This document shows positions 1-12,726 of a DNA stretch of 64,000 bases, piece after piece. Both the position numbers and the translations under genes were made by a program. This stretch comes from Symsagittifera roscoffensis. Its lineage: Eukaryota; Xenacoelomorpha; Acoela; Convolutidae. Below the pieces are notes generated by a model. The model was not told where the DNA came from. It did no database searches and saw only the letters and a program-made list of their open reading frames with translations. Numbering within the stretch: position 1 is the stretch's first letter; each line of letters opens with the position of its first letter. Location of the stretch: NCBI RefSeq assembly GCF_963678635.1, contig NC_087063.1, positions 57,792,759-57,856,758 on the forward strand, in the 5' to 3' direction.

Positions 1-540
1 TGAACCAGTTTTCGTATCTGAACATGCTGGAACACGACCTCTGGCCAGTCCTTCGAGAACGACGAAACTTGAGGCGCATATGGTTTATGCAAGACGGAGC
101 CACATGTCACTGCACGGGACGCGTACTCAGTTGGCTTGGGACAAAGTTCAACGACAGAATTATAAGTAGACGAACCCCTATACCCTGGCCATCTCAGAGT
201 CCGGACCTGAATCCCCTGGATTTTTGGCTGTGGGGTCATCTGGGGAAAAATGTTCATGGTGCGAATCCACGAAGTATTGACGAACTCATGCAAACTGTAG
301 AAGATGCCCGAAATACAATAACGCCCGATAATATCGAAGAGTCATTGAGAAATTTGACGAAAAGATTACAAAGCTGTGTTGCTCAAAACGGCGGACACTT
401 TCAGCATCTTTTATAAAACAATTTTATCAGATATTCAAATCTCCGCCACTTATCTATCTTGTGCAGAAAAAATTGTGTATTTATCTCTTCTCAAAAAAAG
501 TTAGCGTTTTATAAAATTACAGTTTATTTGAAACACCCTG
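1..540 (+). mobile_element. mariner/Tc1-superfamily element, 3' part
   Basis: The right-hand end of a DNA transposon enters from the window edge. It holds the C-terminal transposase coding sequence, then about 120 bp of AT-rich DNA, then a terminal inverted repeat at 521-540 whose outward sequence begins CAGGGTGTTTC. The dinucleotide TA follows at 541-542, the usual target duplication of this superfamily. The element interrupts a copy of local repeat family A: the flank from 543 matches internal family A sequence (for example near 11000 and 16130), where the uninterrupted repeat carries a TA. The left terminus lies outside the window. Confidence 0.8.
3..416 (+). CDS. mariner-like transposase, C-terminal fragment
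   Basis: This is the C-terminal part of a cut-and-paste transposase; its frame is open to the window edge, so the 5' end is missing here. Visible motifs are the second catalytic aspartate region (WFMQDGATCH) and the third acidic region (WPSQSPDLNPLDFWLWG), the DD(E/D) layout of the DDE_3 fold. The helical tail typical of these proteins follows, with a stop at 414-416. No stop or frameshift is seen in the visible 137 codons, so the copy may be fairly young. Whether the N-terminal DNA-binding domain is present cannot be judged. Confidence 0.8.
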   Translation, partial: NQFSYLNMLEHDLWPVLRERRNLRRIWFMQDGATCHCTGRVLSWLGTKFNDRIISRRTPIPWPSQSPDLNPLDFWLWGHLGKNVHGANPRSIDELMQTVEDARNTITPDNIEESLRNLTKRLQSCVAQNGGHFQHLL

Positions 541-915
541 TAGAATAGGCTACCGTTCGCTTTTTAAATCTATTGATCTAACTCACGATTTGAATTAGTT
601 TCAAAGAGGGGAAAATTTCTTGAGAATGATAAGTCTGGATTTCTTTTAAAAACATTTCCGGACCCAAATCAACTAGAATGACAACACACATGTCACCTAC
701 GAGCTTTCTCTGAGGTTGAAAAAAGTGGCATATAAAAACCCAACTTTACCCTATAGATCCTTCCATTCATTTCCAGTGACGTTGTGGGAACAATAATGTG
801 TTCCAGCGCCGTGGTCGGAACAGTTTTAACATGCTGCAATGTAATCTGTTGCCCGGAAGATCTCCCCGTAACTTACCCGGTAACTCCGATTGTCAGCAAC
901 GACTCACCGCCTTTT
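541..915 (+). repeat. family A repeat fragment
   Basis: This matches the end of the long-form A module and its GC-richer core (compare 16130-16480 and 34385-34740). It runs through the CCAG acceptor-like motif at about 773-776 into the core (GTTCCAGCGCCGTGGTCGGAAC). It breaks off within the 54-bp minisatellite and joins directly to family B. The mariner element is inserted at its left side. Confidence 0.75.
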
Positions 916-3795
916 CGTTCCTAGTAAAAAATAAGTTATGGCAAATAAACTTCCTTCAACCAATTTGGAACGATTTCTAAGACGGAATAAATACCCAGCG
1001 AACCGTGCCAAAATGGCCAAAAAGGCATTCTTCAAATCCTTGAACCACCTTAATTTTACGAAAAAATAATGCAAATGAAATATCTTTTTTTCAGCTCAAG
1101 ACAACAATACCGTTTGATTGATATTCAAAACCCCTGTCGAATATGGCTAAATGAAAAGTCGAAATTTGTCTGAAGAAAAAACCAGCCCGAGCACAAAGAT
1201 TTCGTTACTTTCAGTACGAGAGACGAAAAAGGAATTTTTCCAATCCGATTATTACAATAATCTTAGCAAAAAAACCTCATCGTGAGCTGGATTACATTTT
1301 TGCGACCTGTATCAGTCCAATTGAACTTTTTTTCTTCTGAAAAAGTCAGAAACCGTGCGTTTTTGTCAATCTCGTCAAGATGCCAATTTCAAAAACATCA
1401 ACTAAACAATTAAAAAATTGTAGATTTACCAATTATATTCTTCACGTGTTAACGACAAATTTTTTTTAACAAAACATCAGTTCTCTTCACAAACATTTTT
1501 CATATCTAGATTTGTTGATCAAAGAGAAAAAAACAGCTCCTCACTGCTCTGACAAAACCTAGCGAAACGAAAGCACGTTGAAGGTTTCAGATAAATTGAA
1601 AGGTTTCCAGGAAAACCAAATTGCATCACAAGAAGAACGTGGAGACTTGTTGGTTTTTTTGTTCGAAAGGATAATACGAAAGGATAATTGAATGACAGGA
1701 CTACCGTTCTCAGTTTTTAAAAAACTCAACTAAAAAACAACCAGAACACTCGGTTAGTGACTTTAAAGCAAATAATTAAAAATTTGTAGATTGACCAGTT
1801 GTTTTCTTCACGTTCTAATGAGAAATTATTTACAAAACATCTGTTCACTTCACATACATTTTTAAGATCTAGATTTGTTAACCAAAGAGAAGAAACCGAT
1901 CCTCACTGCTCTGACAAAACCTAGCAAAACGAAAACACGTTGAACGTTTCGGATAAATAAAAAGTTTTCTAAAAAAAGCAAATGGCATTACCAGAAAAAC
2001 GTGGAGACTTGTGGTTTTTTGTTCAGACTTGCAAAACGAAAGGACAATTGAATGACAGGACTACCGTGCTCAGTTTTCAAAAATCTCAATTCATTTGAAC
2101 AGGCATATAATTTTTGGTAACTGTTATTTACAAAACTCCAATTTTGAGAATCGATAAATTTGTTGATCTTTGACTTAATCATCTGCTCAAATTTCCAAAC
2201 TTAACGCATTAGCGGTTTCGTATGTAGCGATTTCAACAAAGATGTGCTTCACGGGATTATGTTTCCCCAAAACTAGAAGAAAAGCCCGAGTTATAAATAA
2301 CCAACTAGACAAAAGCATAGGAACGAAACAACCATCAAACTACTTTTCAAAAGAAATGAAAGCCAATTAAATGAAAACAAACAGGTTTAACAAATCATTC
2401 TATCGTCAATTTTATTTTGAACTTCTTCAAATAACTATTGGATCAGAAATCTTTAGTCAGAGAGAAAAACCAACTTTTATTGCCCAATTACTTTTTTGAA
2501 AGACAAAAATAAATGCCTTTAACTGAAATTTTTTGTTCGATAACTGGATCCAAAAGCTGTTGAAAAGTAAACACTTTAATTGATTCAGTTTTTTAAATCT
2601 GCACAATACAATTGTCAATTATACACCTAAAACCCGTGAAGACAAATCAAAACGTACTGCTAAAAATAGACACGGATAGCCGATTACTACAAGTAGCGCA
2701 GTAGATTCCGACCAATCATAAAAAATTACTTGAGAAACAGGCCAGTCTTGAGAAACAAAATTCTTTTTCCAAAAAGTGTCGTTGTTTCGGCTAGGTGTGA
2801 TAAAGGAGTCCAAAAAATTAACTGCGAAGTTCCAGAGGGAGCAGTTTCAGGATAATCATGATTCATTTCGTGTTTTTATGACCAGCCTAAGGTATGTCAG
2901 CACAGTAAACTTTAAATGTTTGCCGACGACTTATTTTCGCATGGTCAAGTATCTCCTTTAAAAAAGCAGATGAACAAAAAACCTAAAAAGTGTGCAATTG
3001 TTTCGATGAAAAAGATAATCTTAATTGAAGTAATGTAGGAAATTGTGAAATTTTACAGGCGACGAGCGATGTGAGCTATTTATTCAGAATTCGAATACTT
3101 GAAAAACAGAAAGAAAACAAGTAATTTGGCGTTTAGTTGGATAAAAAGTAACCATCAAAACCGAAGCAAACAGCAGGACAGATGTATCAAAATAAAATGA
3201 CTCTCAAAACTATTTTGCGTCTATACAGTGCGTATATTCAGCCAGTAATACGTATGAAGTTTTAATCAATAGCGCTTCTACAAAAACTGATCTGAAAACC
3301 ATATTTGTAACAAAAAAAGCGTGCGCGAGAAACGGTGTCGATATTAATTTGACTCAGTCAAGGAATAATATGTTTTTGAATTGATCATAAGTCTCAGTAA
3401 ATTTTCAGGAAAATGCATACAGTTGAAAAACTGAACAGACTCTAATCAATTCCTCAAATCAATAATACAATTATTAAAATGAGTCGCAGTACAAAAATGA
3501 AAACACAGAAACTACAAGTTGATGAACCTAAAAATTGAAAGCAAGCAGAATGAGAATACTTCAAAATTTGGGTATATATCAACCTCTTCGACTATCTCCA
3601 TAGAAGAAAACATGCGCAATTTTGTTTTATTTTGATCGAGTTCATCATTCTAATTTAAGTAAAAACAATTAACCCGGTTTGCTCTCATAGGTTGAATAGT
3701 TATGTAGGCCTGGTAAAATCAAGTTCACTATCTTGTGGTTCTGACTACCCACAAACAGACTAACACACTGAAAGTCATTATGGGATGGGACAGTC
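916..3795 (+). repeat. family B repeat, copy 1
   Basis: This AT-rich block is shared with 5328-7690 and 30031-33190. All three share the entry sequence CGTTCCTAGTAA followed by AATAAGTTATGGCAAATAA, and all end near ATGGGACAGTCTGTTT. Copy 1 lacks the ~160-bp lead-in seen in copies 2 and 3. It carries an internal tandem duplication (about 1395-1735 against 1765-2085) and private sequence around 2430-2760. No coding motif, terminal repeat or transposase remnant was recognised. The short ORFs are not shared between the copies. Confidence 0.7.
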
Positions 3796-5327
3796 TGTTT
3801 TATGATTATGATAACCGAGGTTAGCAGGTTGCTGTACAAGTAGCACGTGACAGAATGTTCCGACCATATTCACGAAAAAAGTTCTGGAACAGTTTTGTTT
3901 TTCTTTCTTTTTCCGATTATTGTCGTTTTTAAGCGTGAGAGAAAATTATATAATTGCGTGTAGAACGTAGAATGATGCATAATCCAACACAGACTTTTCG
4001 AAAAAAAAATTATATCAGATATCAGAGCAATTTTTTCAGATAATAAATTTTTCCACAAAATAGTTCAAATAAGTGCAAAAAAAAGGTTCCAAAACTAATT
4101 TTCCGAGAGTACATTTAAATTTACAATACTAGAAAGAAACTTTTTATTTTATAGCAACTACTCGATTGCTTTAATAGATCGAAAATTTAAAAAAAATCAA
4201 AAAATCAAGCAGGTTTTTTTCGACCTCAAGGAAACTGTTTGAAAACTTTCAAACTTTGTTCGAATCAGTTGAAATGTGATATTGTAGATGAATAAGCACA
4301 ATCCGATGAAAACTGCTGGCATCTGATTTGGCGTGGAATATCAAAACAAAAAAAAGAAAACACGTCCCACGAAGACAAATAAGTCTCCCCATTTTCTTTG
4401 GCCGGTAAACAAGGATAGCCGGTTGTTGAACCATTAGGGCCAGAGGTTAAGCTCACTGTGAATATAAACAAGTTTTTAAAAAAGACAAAAAAGAGACAGA
4501 ACTTTTTGTCTCTTTAATGAGTCATAGGCGGAGATTGAAGCAACGACTTTTCCTATGACTTGAAAATCACAACAGCAATTTAAAGTCTTATAAGATTCTT
4601 AAAAGGTTCATGCAAGAATTGAATTGACTCTTGAAAGATGAAAGAATGGTGATAAGTTACAATAGGTGGTAGCTTTAACTACAGCGCATGTAATGAATTT
4701 GATAACTATAAAGAATATTATATTTTTTCATTTTCAATCAATTGTACATGCTGCTAAGATAGTTTTTATAAATACATCACTCTGCCAGACAAAAAATTAT
4801 TGAAAAACTCAAATTTATACTTCCTTCGCCATAAAATTTGGCGTTTAAAATAAATTGCAACTACTGTGCGAAGTATAACAAAAAATCATCCAGATATTTA
4901 ACTTAAAAATACCACCTACCGTAATATATAACCGAAAGAATTGGTTAAGAATTGAGATTTACTCTGACAAGATATAAGATTCTAACAAAACATTGAATTT
5001 CATTAGCACCCGGGAGTTAAACTGCCAATTTCAGTTATAGACAGCTAACATGTTGCAACCCTAAAGTTTGAGTTCAATCGAAAAAGTTCTACGACGGAGA
5101 AATCAATCAGAAGTTCTTTATTTCCTTCTAATGGTTCGTTCGTTCACAACACAAAAATCTTCAACCGTCAAAAAAACTATAATAGGAGGAACTATTTCAG
5201 AGATGTCATTAATTGCCATGATGTCATTAATTGCCATTTAGATGTCACAAATTGCCATTAATCGAGACGTTTTTAGAAGAGAACTCGCCGATTAATCAGT
5301 CACTCTCAGCGTCCGAGAGAAGTGTGC
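3796..5327 (+). repeat. family A repeat, long-form copy with internal deletion
   Basis: It begins at the ACCGAGGTTAGCAGG anchor with the CACGTG motif at 3844-3849. It follows the long A module to about 5050, then jumps to the distal part (ATCGAAAAAGTTCTACGACGG) and ends at the CAGCGTCCGAGAGA anchor. The GC-richer core is missing. A short direct repeat of GATGTCATTAATTGCCAT lies around 5200-5245. It is flanked on both sides by family B. Confidence 0.7.
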
Positions 5328-7690
5328 AGAGAAAAATGTCAAGAAAGAGATTCGAATTGAATCTCAAAATACGCAAAGGGTTTGAAAACGCCTCAATTAA
5401 ATAATGAAAAAAAAAGAGTTTTTTTTAATTTTGATTTTTGTTTGAAAATCATCCCCCAACACACCAAATTAAGTACAAAGTGATAAATTTCGTTCCTAGT
5501 AACAAATAAGTTATGGCAAATAAAATTCCTTCAACCAATTTGGAACGATTTCTAAGACGGAATAAATATCCAGCTAACTGTGCCAAGTTGGCCAAAAAGG
5601 CATTCTTCAAATCCTTGAACCACCTTAATTTTACGAACAAAGAATGCAAATGAAATATCTTTTTTAAGCTCAAGAAAACAATACCGTTTGATTGATATTC
5701 CAAAACTCTGCCCAATATGGCTAGTTGAAAAGTCGAAATTTGTCTGAAGAAAAAACCATCCCGAGCACAAAGATTTCGTTACTTTCGTTACGAAAGACGA
5801 AACAAGTGAAAACGGAGTTTTTCCAACCCGATTATTACAATAATGTTAGCAAATAAACCTCAATGTGAGCTGGATTACAATTTTGCGACCTGTCTCAGTC
5901 CAATCGATTTTTTTCTGAAAAAGTCAGAAACCCTGCGTTTTTGTCAACCTCGTCAAGATGGCAATTTCAAAAACATCAACTAAATAATAACCAGACCACT
6001 CGGTTAGTGGCTTAAAAGCAAATAATTAAAAATTTGTAGATTGATCAGTTTTATTCTTCACGTTCTAATGAGAAACTATTTACAAAACATCTATTCACTT
6101 CACATACATTTTTCAGATCTAGATTTGTTAACCAAAGAGAAAAAACCGATCCTCACTGCTCTGACAAAACCTAGCTAAACGAAAACACGTTGAAGGTTTC
6201 GGATAAATAAAAAGTTTTCTAAAAAAACCAAATGGCATTACCAGAAAAACTTTGGAAATCAATAAATTTGTTGATCTTTGACTTAATCATCTGCTCCAAT
6301 TTCCAAACTTAACGCATTAGCGGTTTCGTATGTAGCGATTTCAACATAGATGTGCTTCACGGGATTATAATTCCCTAAAACAAGAAGAAAAGCTCGAGTT
6401 ATATGGTTTTCCTAAGCTAGGGAAAAACTGAATGCACCTTTCTTAGACCAAATTCTCAGCTACCTGTGCTGACTAAAATTGTATAAATGAAAGTTAAACA
6501 AAACAACAACCAAATTCTTGGCTTTAAATACTGTATTTAAAAAAACTACATTGGATACCTAAGTAAAAAGTTTGAATACTCTCATTGTTGCAATACCGGA
6601 AGTTGTAGATATCATAAGATATAGTTTATATTGACCTCTCGAAAGCTTTAAGGATCTCAGAGTACAAGTATTAAAAATTGTATTATCCAATTTGATGGCA
6701 GAAACCAATACTTCCGATTAAGGAGAGTAACTAATTCGATGCAAAACTGGTTAACTGCGACCAGAGGGACCAGTTACAGGAGCATTATGCTTCCTTTCGT
6801 ATTATTATGACCAGCACAAGGTATGTCAGCACAGTAAACTTTTAATGATTGCCGGCGACTCATCTTCGCAGTGTCAAGGATCTCCTTTAAAAGAGCAGAT
6901 GAACAAAAAACTTTAAAAATGTGTAATTACTTTGATGAAAAAGATGATCTTAAATGAAATAAGGTAAGAAGTTGTAAAATTTTGCAGGCGAAGAGCGAAG
7001 TGAGCTATTTATCCAGAATTCAAAGACTTTCAGAATTTAAAGGCAAAACCGAAGCAAATAGCAGGACAGCTGTATCAATTTCAAATGATTCTCAAAAATA
7101 TGTTGAATCTATACAGTGCGTACATTGAGCCAGTAATACGTATGGAATTTTAATCAATAGCGTTTCAACAAAAAATGATCTGAAACCATATTTGTAAAAA
7201 AAGAAAAAAAAAGCGTGCACGAGAAACTGTCGATATTCATTTGACTCAGTCAAGGAATAATGTTTTTAAATTGATCATAATTCTCAGTAAACTTTCAGGA
7301 AAACGCATACAGTTGAAAAACTGAACAGACTCTAATAAATTCCTCAAATCAAAAATAGAATTATTAAAATGAGTCGGAGTAAAAAAATGAAAACACAGAA
7401 ACTACAAGTTGATGAACCTAAAAAATGAAAGCAAGCAGAATACGAACACTACTCAAAATTTGGGTATGATCTAACTTCTTCGACTATCGACATGCGCACT
7501 TTTTTTTATTTTGACCAAGTTCCATCTAATTCAAGGATATCTAAAAAAATTAACCCGGTTTGCTCTCATAGGTTAAATATTTTTGTAGACCTGGTAAAAA
7601 TAAGTTCACTATCTTGTTGTTCTGAGCACCCATATCACAAAGTGGCTGACTGAGAGTCATTATGGGACAGTCTGTTTTTCTTTAGCTTAA
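5328..7690 (+). repeat. family B repeat, copy 2
   Basis: It starts with a lead-in (5328-5488) also present at 30031-30190, then the CGTTCCTAGTAAC block. Compared with the other copies it is shortened between about 6250 and 6420. It reaches the ATGGGACAGTCTGTTT end, then AGCTTAAAG and GGTAGAACCTGAA, which recur at 33120-33170. It joins family A at about 7735, at a different internal point of A from copies 1 and 3. No gene was recognised. Confidence 0.7.
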
Positions 7691-9652
7691 AGAAAATTTG
7701 GTAGAACCTGAACTAAGCTATCATTTGAATTTATTGATTTTCGAAAAAGAAAAAGTTATATCAGATATCAGAACAATTTTTTCAGATTATAAATTTTTTC
7801 CACATAATAGTTTTTTTGATCTTTTAAATATTTTCTATTCAAATAGGTGCAAACTAAAGGTTTCAAAATTAAGTTTCCGAGAGTACATTTGAATTCACAA
7901 TACTAAAAAGAAACTTTTTAATTTACAGCAACTACTCGATTGCTTTACTAGATCATTCGAAATTAAAATTAAAATCAAAAACTCAAGCAGACTTTTTCGA
8001 CCTCAGGGAAACTGTTTGAAAACTTCCGAACTATGTTCGAATCAATTGAAATTTGATATTGTTAATGACTCAGCGCAATTCGACGAATATTGGTGGCATC
8101 TGATTTAGCGTGGAATAACAAATTTAAAAAAAAACGAAAACACATTCCCCGAAGACAAATGTTTCAGTGACGTTGTCGGAACAATAACATGTTTCAGCGC
8201 CGTGGTCGGAACATTATTAACCTGCTGCAATATAATCTGTTGCCCGGAAGATATCCCCGTTATTTACACGGTAACTCGGATTATCAGCAACAACATACCA
8301 ACTTTGCATGGCGTAATTTACACGGTAACTCTGATTATCAGCAACGACTTGCCACCTTTGTATGGCGAAACACAAAGTTGATAGTACAAAATTGATTTTG
8401 GTAATAAAAAAAATTACCATTTGATTTTGAACGGATTTGGGTTTTGAATTCTATCCTCAATAAGAACAAAGAAGACAATTTGAGACGCTTGATTATTTCA
8501 CACCATGAAAATATCACATTATTACTCCTCCATCTCTAAAAGACACCACAATTTGACGAAATGAAATTTTGAATATAAACAAAGCGCGAAATTTTGAAAT
8601 CGAAAACAAATTTTCAACTGGGCGCTAAAAGAGTTCTGATATTGGACGGCTGTTCATTTCTGACATCCGAAAATTTGAGATCGATCGAAAAAGTTCTACG
8701 ACGGAGAAATCAATCAGAAGTTCTTTATTTCTTTCAAATTGCCAACATTGGAGACGTTTTCAGAACTCTAACTGTTTGAAAACTTCCAAACTATGTTCGA
8801 ATAAGTTGAAATTTGATATTGTTAATGACTCAGCACAATTCGACGAATATTGGTGGCATCTGATTTAGCGTGGAATAACAAATTAAAAAAAAACGAAAAC
8901 ACGTTCCCCGAAGACAAATGTTTCAGTGACGTTGTCGGAAAAATAACATGTTCCAGCGCCGTGGTCGGAACATTATTAACCTGCTGCAATGTAATCTGTT
9001 GCCCGGAAGATATCCCCGTTATTTACCCGGTAACTCGGATTATCAGCAACGACTTACAACCTTTGCATGGCGTAATTCACACGGTAAATCGGATTATCAG
9101 CAACGACTTACCACCTTTGCATGGCGAAACACAAATTTATCTAAATACAAAATTGATTTTGATAATTGAAAAAATAACCATTTGATTTTGAACGGATTTG
9201 GGTTTTGAATTCTATCCTCAATAAGAACAAAGAAGACAATTTGAGACGCTTGATTATTTCACACCATGAAAAATATCACATTATTACTCCTCCATCTCTA
9301 AAAGACACCACAATTTGACGAAATGAAATTTTGAATATAAACAAAGCGCGAAAATTTGAAATCGAAAACAAATTTTCAACTGGGCGCTAAATGAGTTCTG
9401 ATATTGGACGGCTGTTCATTTCTGACATCCAAAAATTTGAGATCGATCGAAAAAGTTCTACGACGGAGAAATCAATCAGAAGTTCTTTATTTCTTTCAAC
9501 ATGCCAATATTGGAGACGTTTTTAGAACTGTAACTGTCTGAGTAACAGCAGAGATCTTGTTTTGACGAAAACCGCCCGGAAGAGAATTCGCCAATTAATC
9601 AGTCACTCTCAGCGTCCGAGAGAGGTGTGCTAGATGAGAGATGTGTGCATAT
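7691..9652 (+). repeat. family A, two short-form units (first truncated)
   Basis: Two short-form units lie in tandem. The first (about 7735-8770) starts inside the module, has the GC-richer core at about 8165-8380, and jumps back at 8768 (AACTCTAACTG to TTTGAAAACTTCC). The second (8775-9652) repeats the same core at about 8925-9130 and ends at the CAGCGTCCGAGAGA anchor. The two are nearly identical over 500 bp, pointing to recent unequal exchange. ORFs at 8189-8395, 8850-9185 and 8948-9169 overlap in different frames and are not conserved. Confidence 0.75.
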
Positions 9653-11884
9653 GATAATCGAGGTTAGCAGGTTGCTGTACAAGTAGCACGTGACAGAATG
9701 TTCCGATCACACTCACAAAAAAAGTTCTGAAGCAGTTTTTTTTCGGATGATTGTCGTTTTTAAGCGTGTGAGAAAATCATATAATTGCGTGTAGAACGTA
9801 AAATGGTGCATAATCGAACACCGACTTCTCGAAAAAGAAAAAGTTATATCAGATATCAGAACAATTTTTTCAGATTATAAATTTTTTCCACAGAATAGTT
9901 TTTTGATCTTTTAAATATTTTTTATTCAAATAGGTGCAAAATAAAGGTTCCAAAAATAATTTTCCGAGAGTACATTTGTATTCACAATACTAAAAAAAAA
10001 CTTTTTATTTTACAGCAACTACTCAATTGCTTTATTAGATTGAGATTAAAATAAAACTCAAAAACTCAAGCAGGTTTTTTCGACCTCAAGGAAACTGTTT
10101 GAAAACTTTCAAATTTTGTTCTAATCACAGTTGAAAATTGATATTGTAAATGACTCAGCACAATCCGATGAATATTGGTGGCATCCGATTTGGCGTGGAA
10201 AACCAAATTAAAAAAAACGAAAACACATCAACCGAAGACAAATGTTTCTCCCCATTTTCTTTGGTCGGTGAACAAGGATAGCCGGTTGATGTACCATTAG
10301 AGCCAGAGGTTAAGCTCTAATGGTAAAACCGGAACAAGGATAGCCGGTTGATGTACCATTAGAGCCAGAGGTTAAGCTCACTGAGAATACAAACAAGTTT
10401 TTAAAAACCACAAAAAATAGACAAATTTCTTGTATCTTTTTTGAGTCATAGGCAAAGATTGAAGCAACGAGTTTTCCCACGACTTGAAAATCACAGCAGC
10501 AATTTGAAGTCTTATAATCTTCTCATAAGGTTGATGCAAGAATTTCAATTGACTCTTAAAAGATCAAAGAATGGTGATATGTTACAATAGGTTGTAGCTT
10601 TAACTACAGCGCATGTAATGAACTTGAGAACTATAATGCATAAAAAAGTTTTTCATTTTCACTCAATTGTACATGCTGCTAAGATAGTTTTGCAAAATAC
10701 ATTACTCTGTCAGATAAAACGTTATTGAAAAACTCAATAATTACACTTCTTTTGCCAAAACATTTGGCGTTTAAAATAAATTGTAGATACTGTGCGAAGT
10801 ATAACAAAAAATCATCCAGATATTTAACTTAGAAATACCACCTACCGAAATATCTAATCGAAAAAAAATTGTTAACAATTCAGATTTACTCATACAAGAT
10901 ATAAGATTCTAACAAAAATTTGAATTTTAGTAACACCTGGGAGTTAAACTGCGAATTTCAGTTATAGACAGCTAACAAGTTACATAAAAAACAAAGTAAA
11001 ATAGGTAACCGTTCGCTTTTTAAATCTATTGATCCAACCCATGATTTAAATTACTCTCAAAAGGGGGAAATTTCTGTAGAATGATAGGTATGTATTTCTT
11101 TTAAAAACATTTCCGGACCCAAATCAACTAAAATGACAATAAACTTGTCACCTCGGATTATCAGCAACAACTTACCACCTTTGCATGGCGAAAAACAAAC
11201 TTATCAACATACAAAATTGGTTTTGAGAATAGAAAAATTACCATTTGATTTTGGACGGATTTGTGTTTTGAATTCTATCCTCAATAAGAACAAATAAGAC
11301 AGTTTGAGACGCATGAATATTTCACACTATGCAAAATGCCACATTATTTTTCCTCCATCTCTTGAAGACACCACAATTTGACGAAATGAAGTTTTTCCTC
11401 CATCTCTTGAAGACACCACAATTTGACGAAATGAAGTTTTGAAAATGAAACCACAATTTGACGAAATGAAGTTTTGAATAAAAACAAAGCGCGAAATTTT
11501 GGAATCGAAAAAAATTTTCAGCTGGGCGCTAAATGAGTTCTGATATTAGACAGCTTTTCATTTCTGACATCCGAAAATTTGCAATCAATCGAAAAAGTTC
11601 TTCGATGCAGAATTCAATAAAGTTCTTTCCTTCTAATTGTTCGTTCGTTTACAACACAAAACGCTACAACCGTCAATAAACTACATTATGAGGAAGTACA
11701 TCCCTACGTTTCAGGACAGCAAGAATGTCAAATTGCCATTAATGGAAACGTTTTTAGAACTGTAACTGTCTGAGTAACAGGAGAGAACTTGTTTTTAACG
11801 AAAACCGCCCACAGAGTATTCGCCAATTAATCAGTCACTCTCAGCGTCCGAGAGAGGTGTGCTAGATGAGAGAGGTGTGCATAT
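9653..11884 (+). repeat. family A long-form unit with hairpin duplication
   Basis: The unit runs from one GATAATCGAGG anchor to the next (2.23 kb). It has the long-form insertion region beginning TTTCTCCCCATTTTC. A local duplication at about 10270-10390 creates a perfect hairpin. The core is truncated: CTTGTCACCT joins straight to CGGATTATCAGC at about 11150. A triplicated segment (ACCACAATTTGACG) lies at 11350-11475. Confidence 0.8.
10293..10324 (+). repeat. perfect 11-bp stem, 10-nt loop hairpin
   Basis: ACCATTAGAGC (10293-10303) and its exact reverse complement GCTCTAATGGT (10314-10324) flank the 10-nt loop CAGAGGTTAA. The hairpin arises where a copy of the flanking sequence was duplicated with a short inverted piece. 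The same structure recurs at 21387-21418, about 11 kb away. Confidence 0.9.
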
Positions 11885-12726
11885 GATAATCGAGGTTAGC
11901 AGGTTGCTGTACAAGTAGCACGTGACAATGTTCCGACCACATTCACATAAAAAGTTCTGAAGTAGTTTTCTTTTTTTTTTCGATTATTGTCGTTTTTAAG
12001 CGTGTGAGAAAATTAAATAATTGCGAGTAGAACCTAGAATGATGCAAACCAAACACAGAATTTTCGAAAAAGAAAAAATTATATCAGATATCAGAGCAAT
12101 TTTTCAGATTATAAATTTTATCCACAATAGTTTTTCATCTTTTAAATATTTTTTTATTCCAATAGGTGCAAAATTAAGGTTCCAAAAGTAATTTTCCGAG
12201 AGTACATTCAAATTTACAATACTAAAAAGAAACTATTTAATTTATAGCAACTACTCGATTGCTTTACTAGATCGAAATTAAAATAAAACTCAAAAACTCA
12301 AGCAGGTTTTTTCGACCTCAAGGAAACTGTTTGAAAACTTTCAAATTTAGTTCGAATCAGTTGAAATTTGATATTGTAAATGACTCAGCACAACCCGATG
12401 AATATTGGTGGCATCCGATTTGGCGTGGAAAACCAAATTTAAAAAAAAATGAAAACACATCAACCGAAGACAAATGTTTCTTCCCATTTTCTTTGATCGG
12501 TGAACAAGGATAGCCGGTTGATGTACCATTAGAGCCAGAGGTTAATCTCACTGAGAATCCAAACAAGTTTTTAAAAACCACAAAAAATAGACAGAATTTC
12601 TTGTATCTTTTTTGAGTCGCGAAAGAGATCTTGTTTTGACGAAAACCGCCCGGAAGAGAATTCGCCAATTAATCAGTCACTCTCAGCGTCCGAGAGAGGT
12701 GTGCTAGATGAGAGAGGTGTGCATAT
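11885..12726 (+). repeat. family A long-form unit, truncated
   Basis: This 842-bp unit keeps the proximal half of the long form. At about 12618, TTTTTTGAGTC joins GCGAAAGAGATCTTG, skipping about 1.4 kb to the distal end. It then reaches the next CAGCGTCCGAGAGA anchor. The core is absent. Confidence 0.75.
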
